Positions 44,029 to 52,245 of a DNA stretch of 64,000 bases are shown one piece after another; within the stretch, counting starts at the first letter, position 1; every line of letters begins with the position of its first letter. The notes under the pieces are model-generated. The model was not told the origin of the DNA. It saw only the letters and a program-made list of their open reading frames with translations, and did not search any database. A program made the translations under genes and the position numbers. Source of the DNA: Pelagicoccus mobilis (lineage in GTDB: Bacteria; Verrucomicrobiota; Verrucomicrobiia; Opitutales; Opitutaceae); contig NZ_JAENIL010000025.1 in NCBI RefSeq assembly GCF_016595505.1, forward strand, positions 45,683 through 109,682. Direction: 5' to 3'.

Positions 44029-46602
44029 TTAGAAACCGGGTCCGATCACCAGTTCGACCCGGTTTTCGTTTGCAAAGTAGCGCTTCGCGAACGCACGCAA
44101 AGAATCGACCGAAACCGCATCGATCTTCTCGTCGTAATTCCGCCACTCGTTCACCGGCAAACCATAGACCCCGTTTAAGACGGCTTGGCTCGCACAGCTC
44201 GAGTTGGTCTGCATGCTCATTCGCTTTGCAGCCTTCAGGCGCTTCTTGCAACGAGCAAGCTCCTCTTCGCCCACCCCTTCCATCACACGATTCGTTTCAC
44301 GATCAAGCTCGACGATCACTTCCTCGAAACGCTCAGGAGAAGTCCCTGCATAAAAATAGAACATCGTCGCATCCAGCCCGACGATACGTGCGGAACGCAC
44401 AAAGTAAGCTAGACTCAACTTCTCGCGAACCCGATCAAAAAGCTCGCTCGACATCCCCGAAAACAGTTCGTCGGCGACCTCAGAGACGTAATAATCGTCC
44501 CCCTTCAGCCCCGGAGCCGGATAGGCGTGAAACACGATCGCCTGCTGACGATCCATCACTTCCCGATGCTCGCCTACTTCGGCTGGCTTCGCAAATACCG
44601 AGCCGCTAGCCGGCAAGACCTTTTGGTCCAGCTTGCTTAGCAACGATTCCAATTTTGCTTTGAGAGCGCCTCGGTCAAACTGGCCGGAAACGCCAATCGT
44701 AACGTTCCCGCCAACCACGATCTGCTCCCAGAACGCCCGCACTTCATCGAGCGTGATCGAAGAAACAGTCTCCAAACTTCCACTACCGCTTTCTCCAAAC
44801 GGGTAGTCTCCGAAGAAACGCTTTCGCAAAGCACGACGGCCCGCAGTCACGATATCATCGAGATTTTCCTTAATCCCCGCCAAGTGCGACTCCTTTTCGA
44901 CAGCGTAGACCTCCTCTTTGAACTTTGGGCGAAGCAAGGACTCTTCGATCAAATCGAGGGCCAGATCGGTATCCGACGGCAAGACCTCGAGGGCGAATCC
45001 CAAACTGTTGTTACCCGAAAACTCATAAAAGCTGCCCCCAACTCCTTCGATCGCCTCGGCAACTTCAAGCGCGCTACGCTTTTCGGTGTCCTTGGTCATC
45101 ATCGTTGAGAGCAATGCAGTCAGCCCCTGCTTCCCCTCAGGCTCGAACATCGCCCCTGCCTGCATGGCCACACGAAAGTGCAGATTGGGCAAACGGTTGT
45201 TTTCGCGGAGCAGGATCTTGCAACCATTCGCCAGCACGATCTCCTCGAAATCGAGAGCGGCTTTCGACTGATCGCTGTCATCGGCTTCCTTTGTCAGCCG
45301 ATCTTTGGGATTCAGCGTCACCGTCGTCAAACGATCCCAGCGTATCCAAGCATCAAGCACACGCTTCAGGTCCGCTGCCGTCACCTCCGCGATTCGCTTC
45401 AAATAATTCCGAGCATACCCGATGTCTCCCACTACCACTTCAGCCGTTCCCAACCGAGCCGCCTGGCCAGCTGCCGTCTTTCGAGAGTTCACTTCATTTA
45501 CCAGCAGTTGGCGCCGGACCTTGTCCATGATCTGCGGCGTAAAGTCCTTTTCCTGCAAGGAAAGAACATACCGACGCATCTCCTCCAGAGCCGCCTCGCT
45601 CTTGTCAGGATCGCAAATCATCGAGACGTAAAAAACGCCCACATTTCCCGGTGTCCAGTTCGACACGTCGATCATGTGAACGAGCTGCTTCTCTTCACGC
45701 AAATGCTGGTAAAGCAACGCGCTGTCACCATTGCCCAACGCAAGGGCCAATGCGTCGAGAGCAGGCGTATCCGCATGCGTGAGACCAGGCACCTGAAATC
45801 CCATGGCAACTCGCGAAATTTGCACTTCCTCGTACAAATCCTGGCGGCGATCAGACAACTGCAAAGGCTCTTCAGGAAGATAAACCGGAGCCAGCGAGCG
45901 ACGCTGGAATTCTCCAAAGTGATTTTCAACCGCAGCCCTCATCTCAGGCACGTGGAAATCCCCCGCCACCACGAGAACCGCATTATTTGGAACATAGCGC
46001 CCTTCATAATACTCGACCAAGTCCTCACGCGAGATCCGGTTAAACACGTCCTTGTATCCAATAATCGGATAGCGGTAGGGGTGCTTGTTAAACGCGGTCT
46101 CAAAAAGCGAGTGCATCAGCTTGCTGTCCGGATCGTCCTCACCCATCGCGATTTCGCGATTGATAACTTCCCGCTCCTTATCGACTTCTTCCGCAGGAAA
46201 CGTCGAGCCGAACACCGAATCGCTCAACACATCGAGAGCCACATCCACATTCTCCGCCGGCATGTCGATGTAATACACCGTCCGATCGAAAGTCGTGTAA
46301 GCGTTGATATAGCCGCCCGATTCATGCACCACACGGGCGATCTCCTTGCCGGGACGCTTCTCCGTGCCCTTGAAGAGCATGTGCTCGACGAAGTGAGAGA
46401 TGCCGGATCCCAGATGACGATCCTCATGCACGCTCCCTGTCTTCACCCAAACCTGCACCGAGCAGACGGGAGACGAGTTATCCGGTTTCAGCAAAACCGT
46501 CAGCCCATTCGGCAAAACAAAACGGTCAACCGGCTCTTTGAGCAAAGGAGCGATCATCGCCTGACCTTCGTCAAGCGCGCGATTGTGGGGGGAGTGGTCC
46601 AT
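44029..46602 (-). CDS. M16 family zinc metallopeptidase, two-half fusion
   Basis: The protein of about 857 residues has two M16 halves in one chain, as in pitrilysin-type peptidases. The N-terminal half carries the inverted zinc motif HFVEH (about 70-74) with the downstream Glu in EVINREIAMGEDD. The C-terminal half (from about 440, EEIVLANGCKILLREN) repeats the fold but lacks HxxEH. I start at the ATG at 46602 (MDHSPHNRAL), since the longer frame to 46674 runs through a REP-like repeat. There is no signal peptide; it is probably cytosolic and may degrade peptides. Closely related REP-like pairs flank the gene on both sides. Confidence 0.92.
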   Translation of the reverse strand: MDHSPHNRALDEGQAMIAPLLKEPVDRFVLPNGLTVLLKPDNSSPVCSVQVWVKTGSVHEDRHLGSGISHFVEHMLFKGTEKRPGKEIARVVHESGGYINAYTTFDRTVYYIDMPAENVDVALDVLSDSVFGSTFPAEEVDKEREVINREIAMGEDDPDSKLMHSLFETAFNKHPYRYPIIGYKDVFNRISREDLVEYYEGRYVPNNAVLVVAGDFHVPEMRAAVENHFGEFQRRSLAPVYLPEEPLQLSDRRQDLYEEVQISRVAMGFQVPGLTHADTPALDALALALGNGDSALLYQHLREEKQLVHMIDVSNWTPGNVGVFYVSMICDPDKSEAALEEMRRYVLSLQEKDFTPQIMDKVRRQLLVNEVNSRKTAAGQAARLGTAEVVVGDIGYARNYLKRIAEVTAADLKRVLDAWIRWDRLTTVTLNPKDRLTKEADDSDQSKAALDFEEIVLANGCKILLRENNRLPNLHFRVAMQAGAMFEPEGKQGLTALLSTMMTKDTEKRSALEVAEAIEGVGGSFYEFSGNNSLGFALEVLPSDTDLALDLIEESLLRPKFKEEVYAVEKESHLAGIKENLDDIVTAGRRALRKRFFGDYPFGESGSGSLETVSSITLDEVRAFWEQIVVGGNVTIGVSGQFDRGALKAKLESLLSKLDQKVLPASGSVFAKPAEVGEHREVMDRQQAIVFHAYPAPGLKGDDYYVSEVADELFSGMSSELFDRVREKLSLAYFVRSARIVGLDATMFYFYAGTSPERFEEVIVELDRETNRVMEGVGEEELARCKKRLKAAKRMSMQTNSSCASQAVLNGVYGLPVNEWRNYDEKIDAVSVDSLRAFAKRYFANENRVELVIGPGF

Positions 46603-46615
46603 GGTTGGAAAAATA

Positions 46616-46685
46616 GATAGCGTCCGTTGTCCCCAGCGGACACTCTTGCAAAACATTTTGGCCGTTGGGGACAACGGCCGCTACC
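46616..46685. repeat. REP-like hairpin pair, head to head (copy 2)
   Basis: A GATAG head (46616-46620) leads into hairpin GTCCGTTG/CAGCGGAC (46622-46641). A second hairpin at 46660-46679 (GGCCGTTG, GGGA loop, CAACGGCC) ends in GCTACC, the inverted GGTAGC head. The second hairpin is identical to that of copy 1, in the same orientation, so the M16 gene is flanked by a direct repeat of the pair. Confidence 0.8.
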
Positions 46686-46693
46686 CGATAACG

Positions 46694-47137
46694 CTACAGC
46701 GACTCGATCGCCCGGTAGCTCGGACGCTTCAGGAACCGCTTCTTCGGCTTAAAAGGTTTCTCGAACGCCTCCTTGAAGGTGTAGGTGGATGCGAAATCTT
46801 CTCTGGCGTCGTTCTCGTTCTTACTGAAAACGCCGTATTCGATCAGGTTGAATACCATCTCGCCAAAATCCTCGCACTTGGTGATGCCCCAGGAGGTGAG
46901 AATGTAGTAAGTCATCGGACCATACTGCTCCAAAGCATACTCGCGAATTCCATCGAGCAGCTCCTGCCCTGACACGTGACGCTTGGCCACCTTGGTAACC
47001 ACCTTTCCTTGGCGCTTGCGCTCCCTGTCGATGGTGAAGTTCAAGGCCTTCTGGAGAAAGAGGTACCCGTTCTTCGCGTAACGCGGGTCCTCCTTTACGA
47101 TCAGGCTAACAACTTCCGTAAAATCGTGCTCTTTCAT
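46694..47137 (-). CDS. Conserved hypothetical protein, TIGR04138 / Minf_1886 type
   Basis: The protein of about 147 residues starts at the ATG at 47137 (MKEHDFTEVVSLIVKEDPRY). It matches a family that I know mainly from Planctomycetes and Verrucomicrobia: YLFLQKALNFTIDRERK, HVSGQELLDGIREYALEQYG, SWGITKCEDFGEMVFNLIEYG. It is soluble and basic at the C terminus (KPKKRFLKRPSYR). The function is unknown. Its presence supports assignment of the window to the Planctomycetes-Verrucomicrobia group. Confidence 0.85.
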   Translation of the reverse strand: MKEHDFTEVVSLIVKEDPRYAKNGYLFLQKALNFTIDRERKRQGKVVTKVAKRHVSGQELLDGIREYALEQYGPMTYYILTSWGITKCEDFGEMVFNLIEYGVFSKNENDAREDFASTYTFKEAFEKPFKPKKRFLKRPSYRAIESL

Positions 47138-47345
47138 TATAGTGGATGGGTCTCTCGATAAGACGCTCAACTCTCAGCTCTGCACCCCACAAATCCCTGC
47201 CCAGACTGTCAATCTTGCAAAAAGAAAGTTGTGACCAAATGCGCCGCAGTCATTTTTCGTAACCACTCGCAGCCTTGATGCGTAATACTTGCACGTTCGC
47301 AAGCAGCACACAGCTGCAACCAATCTCTCCCATCTGCATAAACGC

Positions 47346-48431
47346 ATGAAAACCAACCTTACCATCGCGATCACTATCGTCGTGCTTCTAACCGCCTGGA
47401 TGATCTTCGGTTCCATCGGCGCCAACCAGAAGGCCGCCGAAGACGCGGAAGCGCAAACCGCAGCCGCGAACGAAAAAAAACCGCTCCCCAGCGTGCGGGT
47501 GCGTGACTCGATCGCTCAACCCTACGCCGCTCAAATCACCCTGCGCGGAAAAACGGAAGCCTCCCGTGACAGCGTGCTCAAGGCCGAAATCGGCGGTCAA
47601 ATTCTTCGCATCGTAGCGCCCCGCGGCGCTCAGGTCGAAGCTGGCGCCCCCCTCATCGAAATCGACTCGCAAAACCTTCCAGAGCAACTGGCAGCGGCCA
47701 AAACCCTTCTCACTCAACGAAAACTCGAATACGAAGCCGCTCAGAAACTTCGTACCAACGGCTACCAGTCCGAAACCCGACTCGCCGAATTCGCAGCTCT
47801 GCTCGCAGACGCCCAAAACCAGGTCGCAGCGACCGAAATCGCCCTCGAAAACACCGTCATCCGCGCCCCCTTCGACGGAATCTTCAACGAACGACTCGTG
47901 GAAGTCGGCGAGTTCGTAGCCGTCGGCGACCCCATGGCCCACTTCCTCGCCCTGCACCCCATGATAGTCTCCGCAGAAGCCACCGCCCTCGAGATCCAAA
48001 AAATTGACCACGACTCCCCCGCCATCGCGAAAATTGGCGAACGCACCGTGCAAGGGCGCATCCGCTACCTTTCCCGAGCGGCCAACGAAGCCGTGCGTAC
48101 TTACACCGTAGAGTTTGAATTCGACAACCAGGACCTCAGCTTCGAAGCCGGCCTGACCGCTGACATCGTCACCACCACCGAAAGCGCCATGGCTCACAAG
48201 GTCACGCCTGCGGTACTCTTCCTCAGCGCCGATACGGACGGCGAGCTAGGACTCAAAACCGTCGAGGAAGGCGACACCGTGGGATTCTACAAAACCGAAA
48301 TCATCGGCACAGGAGACGACGGATTCTGGGTCAGCGGCCTCCCAGACAAGGTAAAGCTCATCACCGTCGGCCAAGGCTTCGTTGTCCCCGGAGCAACCGT
48401 TGAAGCCGTCGAGGAAAGCGCCCTCCAATAG
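47346..48431 (+). CDS. RND efflux periplasmic adaptor subunit (membrane fusion protein)
   Basis: The protein of about 361 residues starts at the ATG at 47346 (MKTNLTIAITIVV). It has an N-terminal membrane anchor and the adaptor layout: barrel-sandwich hybrid (LKAEIGGQILRIVAPRGAQVEAGAPLIEID), a short coiled-coil hairpin, the return strand VIRAPFDGIFNERLVEVGEFV, and beta-barrel and membrane-proximal domains. It connects the RND pump with an outer membrane channel. The pump gene follows at 57 bp; no TolC-like gene is in the window. Confidence 0.92.
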   Translation: MKTNLTIAITIVVLLTAWMIFGSIGANQKAAEDAEAQTAAANEKKPLPSVRVRDSIAQPYAAQITLRGKTEASRDSVLKAEIGGQILRIVAPRGAQVEAGAPLIEIDSQNLPEQLAAAKTLLTQRKLEYEAAQKLRTNGYQSETRLAEFAALLADAQNQVAATEIALENTVIRAPFDGIFNERLVEVGEFVAVGDPMAHFLALHPMIVSAEATALEIQKIDHDSPAIAKIGERTVQGRIRYLSRAANEAVRTYTVEFEFDNQDLSFEAGLTADIVTTTESAMAHKVTPAVLFLSADTDGELGLKTVEEGDTVGFYKTEIIGTGDDGFWVSGLPDKVKLITVGQGFVVPGATVEAVEESALQ

Positions 48432-48488
48432 CGATCACCCTGCCACCCAAACCCGAAGCCCGGAACCTGAACCCCGGAACCCAACACT

Positions 48489-51400
48489 GTGATCGAACTC
48501 ATTCTCAGCCGTAAACGCACGGTCAACCTCACTCTCTTCTTCATCCTGGCTGCCGGCCTCTTCGCCTACATACAGATCCCCAAAGAGTCCGACCCGGACG
48601 TGCAGATCCCCACCATCTACGTCTCCATGTATATGGAAGGAATCTCGCCCGAAGACGGCGAGCGACTGCTCGTGCGCCCCATGGAGCAAGAACTCTCCAG
48701 CGTCGAAGGCGTAAAAGAGATGACCGCGAGCGCTTCCCAAAACTCAGCATCCGTCACGCTCGAGTTCGACGCAGGCTTCGACCCAGATACCGCTCTCGCC
48801 GATGTACGCGAAAAAGTGGACCTCGCCCGAGCCGAACTTCCCCAAGCCGCCGAGGAACCGACGGTGCACGAGATCAACTTCTCCGAATTTCCCGTCATCG
48901 TCATCACCCTCTCCGGCGACGTACCCGAGCGCGCCCTCACGAAAATTGCCAAGGAACTCGGCGACGAGATCGAAAGCATCGGCCAAGTCCTCGAGGCTCG
49001 CGTCATTGGCGACCGCGAGGAAGTCGTCGAAGTCATCATCGATCCCTCGATCCTGCGCACCTACAACCTCTCCCAAGGCGAAATCATCGCTTTCGTCGCT
49101 CGCAACAACAAGATCGTCGCCGCCGGCAACATGGACAAAGGCGACGGACGTTTCGCCGTCAAAGTCCCAGGACTCTTCAAAAGCGCCCAAGAAGTCATGG
49201 ACATCCCCGTCAAGCGAGACGGAGACAAGGTCATTCGCCTATCCGACGTCGCCACCGTCCGCCGCACCTTCAAAGACCGCAGCGCCTACGCCCGCCTCAA
49301 CGGCGAGCCCTCCATCGGCATCGAAGTCTCCAAACGCGCCGGCGAAAACGTTCTCGATACCATCGCCGCCGTCAAAGAACTCGTCGAAAGCACTCGCCCC
49401 CTTTGGCCGGAAAACCTCACCGTCACCTACTCCCAGGACAAGTCCACCGGCATTCGCGACATGCTGCTCGACCTGCAAAACAATGTGATCAGCGCCGTCC
49501 TGCTCGTCATGATCGTCGTCATCATCGCCCTCGGCGTACGCTCCGCCCTGCTCGTCGGCATCGCGATCCCAGGCTCCTTTTTGGCAGGCGTGCTCTTCCT
49601 CTACGCAGTCGGATTCACCGTAAACATCGTCGTGCTCTTCTCTCTCATCATGGCCGTCGGCATGCTTGTAGACGGAGCGATCGTGGTCACCGAATTCGCC
49701 GACCGCAAAATGGCGGAAGGCCTGGCCAAAGGCCCCGCCTACGCCGAGGCCTCCAAACGCATGGCATTGCCCATCATCGCCTCCACCCTCACCACCCTCG
49801 CCGCCTTCGCCCCTCTCCTATTCTGGCCCGGAATGGTCGGGGAATTCATGAAATACCTGCCGATCACCTTGATCGCGACACTCAGCGCGTCCTTGGCGAT
49901 GGCCCTTATCTTCGTCCCTTCACTCGGGGCGATGTTTGGCAAGCCCAACAACTCGAACAACGATGCCCTCGACGCCCTTGATGGAGCAAAACACGCGGAT
50001 CTAACTAAACTCTCCGGATTCACAGGCTCCTACGCTCGCCTGCTAAACAAGGTTATCCGCCACCCCATCCTACAGCTCGTTTCGATCGCCTCCCTCTTTG
50101 TAGCGGTTCTATTCGTCTATGGAGCTTTCGGCAAAGGCGTTGAGTTCTTCCCGGATGTAGAACCTGAGTTCGCCAGCATGAACATCAGAGCTCGAGGAAA
50201 CCTGTCCGTCGACGAAGCAGATGCCCTCGTTCGCCAAGTCGAGTCCCGTATCCAAGATGTGGATGGACTCAAATTCCTGTACACGAGAGCAGATCCAGAA
50301 CTAAGAGCCCAAAACGTCCCGGAAGATACGGTCGGCGTAATCCAATTCGAATTCTCCCATTGGGAAAGCCGACCCACCGCGTACGAGATCTTCGACGTCA
50401 TCCGAGCTCGCACCGCAGATCTCGCCGGCATCATCATCGAATTCGCAAAACCGGACGCCGGACCACCCGTCGGCAAACCCGTGCAGCTGCAGCTCAGTTC
50501 TCCCTTCCCGGATGAACTGAAAACTGCCACCCAAATCGTAGTCGACAAGTTCAACGAAACCGAAGGCCTGATTGACATCACCGACACCCGCGGCATCGAA
50601 GGCTTCGAATGGGAAATCACGGTCGACCGTACCGAGGCAGCACGATACGGGGCAGACATAACGGTCATCGGAAACGAAATACAGATGCTCACCAACGGTG
50701 TCGAAATCGGTGAATACCGACCTCTCGACGCCGACGACGAAGTTGAGATACGCGCTCGCTACCCCTTCGATGAACGCAACCTCGACCAGCTGAACGAACT
50801 AAAAATCGTCACCGAAGCAGGACTAGCTCCCGTATCCAATTTCATATCACAAAAAGCCGCTCCTCGAGTTCAAAAGATCGACCGAGTCGAACAGCGCCGC
50901 GTCTACACCGTTGCGGCAGAAGTGAAGGAAGGCGTACAACCCGCCGTCATTTTCGAACAGCTAAGGGATTGGCTTCCAGAGTCCGGCATCGATTTCTCGC
51001 GAATCCGAGTCGAATACCGAGGTGAAGACGAGGAGCAACAAGAAGCCCAAGCCTTTCTCGGCAAAGCCTTCTTGGTCGCGGTCTTCGCCATCGCGATCAT
51101 CCTGATCACCCAGTTCAACAGCATCTACCAAAGCGGCCTCATCCTTACAGCGGTCCTCTTCTCAACGCTAGGCGTCTTCATCGGACTCCTCATCACCCAC
51201 CAACCCTTCGGCATCGTCATGAACGGCATCGGCGTCATCGCCCTCGCTGGAATCGTGGTGAACAACAACATCGTCCTGATCGACACGTTCAACCTCCACC
51301 GCAAGAGCATGGACCCCTACCAAGCAGCATTGCTCACCGCAGCCCAACGACTCCGCCCGGTGCTACTCACAACCGTAACCACAATCCTCGGTTTGATCCC

Positions 51401-51599
51401 AATGGTACTCGGCGTAAACCTCGACTTCTTCACGCCTCACGTATCCATCGGAGCGCCTTCGACCCAGTGGTGGACGCAGCTCGCCACTTCTGTCGCTTTC
51501 GGACTCGCTTTCGCAACCGTGTTGACGCTTATCCTCACGCCATCTCTACTCGCCTGCGAACACCGCATCAAAAGCATCTTCAAAAAGAAGGCAGCCTAA
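48489..51599 (+). CDS. RND efflux transporter permease (HAE-like)
   Basis: The 1036-residue pump has twelve membrane helices in two halves with two large periplasmic loops, as in AcrB-type transporters. In helix 4 the proton-relay segment reads GMLVDGAIVVTEF, keeping one Asp where AcrB has two. The helix 10 counterpart reads GIVVNNNIVLIDTF, with Asn where AcrB has the relay Lys. Such variants occur in many RND subfamilies, so a different proton path is likely instead of loss of function. Substrates cannot be told. The start is a GTG at 48489, downstream of the adaptor gene. Confidence 0.93.
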   Translation: MIELILSRKRTVNLTLFFILAAGLFAYIQIPKESDPDVQIPTIYVSMYMEGISPEDGERLLVRPMEQELSSVEGVKEMTASASQNSASVTLEFDAGFDPDTALADVREKVDLARAELPQAAEEPTVHEINFSEFPVIVITLSGDVPERALTKIAKELGDEIESIGQVLEARVIGDREEVVEVIIDPSILRTYNLSQGEIIAFVARNNKIVAAGNMDKGDGRFAVKVPGLFKSAQEVMDIPVKRDGDKVIRLSDVATVRRTFKDRSAYARLNGEPSIGIEVSKRAGENVLDTIAAVKELVESTRPLWPENLTVTYSQDKSTGIRDMLLDLQNNVISAVLLVMIVVIIALGVRSALLVGIAIPGSFLAGVLFLYAVGFTVNIVVLFSLIMAVGMLVDGAIVVTEFADRKMAEGLAKGPAYAEASKRMALPIIASTLTTLAAFAPLLFWPGMVGEFMKYLPITLIATLSASLAMALIFVPSLGAMFGKPNNSNNDALDALDGAKHADLTKLSGFTGSYARLLNKVIRHPILQLVSIASLFVAVLFVYGAFGKGVEFFPDVEPEFASMNIRARGNLSVDEADALVRQVESRIQDVDGLKFLYTRADPELRAQNVPEDTVGVIQFEFSHWESRPTAYEIFDVIRARTADLAGIIIEFAKPDAGPPVGKPVQLQLSSPFPDELKTATQIVVDKFNETEGLIDITDTRGIEGFEWEITVDRTEAARYGADITVIGNEIQMLTNGVEIGEYRPLDADDEVEIRARYPFDERNLDQLNELKIVTEAGLAPVSNFISQKAAPRVQKIDRVEQRRVYTVAAEVKEGVQPAVIFEQLRDWLPESGIDFSRIRVEYRGEDEEQQEAQAFLGKAFLVAVFAIAIILITQFNSIYQSGLILTAVLFSTLGVFIGLLITHQPFGIVMNGIGVIALAGIVVNNNIVLIDTFNLHRKSMDPYQAALLTAAQRLRPVLLTTVTTILGLIPMVLGVNLDFFTPHVSIGAPSTQWWTQLATSVAFGLAFATVLTLILTPSLLACEHRIKSIFKKKAA

Positions 51600-51619
51600 C
51601 CACCTTTTAACTTAGACAA

Positions 51620-52168
51620 GTGGCTACAGAAAACCACCCCTCACCACGCATCGGCGTCATCAACATATCGGACCGCGCCTCAAAAGGCATCTACGAAGAC
51701 ATTCCCGGCAAAGCTTGCCTCGACCTCTTAAAGACATGGCTGACAACCGAGTTCGAGGTTTCCTATGCAGTCGTTCCCGACGAGCAAGATCAAATCGAGG
51801 ACACGCTCAAAAAGTTTGCCGACGAAGAAGGTTGTAGTCTCGTCGTCACTACAGGCGGTACAGGCCCCGCCCCACGCGACATCACTCCCGAAGCGACGGA
51901 AGCGGTCTGCGAACGCATGCTGCCCGGTTTCGGCGAGCTCATGCGCTCCGCTTCCCTAAAGTACGTACCGACCGCCATCCTCTCCCGCCAAACAGCCGGT
52001 ACCCGTGGCCATTGCCTGATCGTCAATCTACCAGGCAAGCCCAAAGCCATCAAAGAGAACCTAGAGGCAGTCTTTCCCGCGATCCCTTACTGCATCGACC
52101 TCATCGGCGGCGCCCGCCTTGAAACCGATGACGAAGTGATGAAAGCGTTCCGTCCTAAAGGCGCCTAA
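51620..52168 (+). CDS. mogA: Molybdopterin adenylyltransferase-type protein (MogA/MoaB fold)
   Basis: The 182-residue protein has the MoCF-biosynthesis fold: RIGVINISDRASKGIYEDIPG, the nucleotide-binding TTGGTGPAPRDITPEA, and the C-terminal LPGKPKAIKENLEAVF. MogA adenylates molybdopterin before molybdenum insertion. It starts with GTG at 51620, 20 bp after the RND pump gene, an association without obvious logic. No other molybdenum cofactor gene is present in the window. Confidence 0.9.
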   Translation: MATENHPSPRIGVINISDRASKGIYEDIPGKACLDLLKTWLTTEFEVSYAVVPDEQDQIEDTLKKFADEEGCSLVVTTGGTGPAPRDITPEATEAVCERMLPGFGELMRSASLKYVPTAILSRQTAGTRGHCLIVNLPGKPKAIKENLEAVFPAIPYCIDLIGGARLETDDEVMKAFRPKGA

Positions 52169-52169
52169 G

Positions 52170-52192
52170 GTAGCGCGGAGCTTTAGCCCGCG
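52170..52192 (+). repeat. REP-like hairpin with GTAG head (second type)
   Basis: GTAG (52170-52173) precedes an imperfect hairpin, CGCGGAGCT against AGCCCGCG, ending at 52192, directly after the mogA stop codon. The arm sequence differs from the GGCCGTTG type, so it may be a second subfamily. Confidence 0.6.
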
Positions 52193-52245
52193 TCCACAAC
52201 CCGAGTTCCAAGCTACGAACGCGGCCGAAAGCACCGCACTCCTCA

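Noticed and set aside
45178..46620. Forward reading frame of 480 codons opposite the M16 peptidase
   Set aside because: It is antisense to a gene with clear M16 motifs; its product is His/Arg-rich without recognisable domain, typical of a shadow frame.
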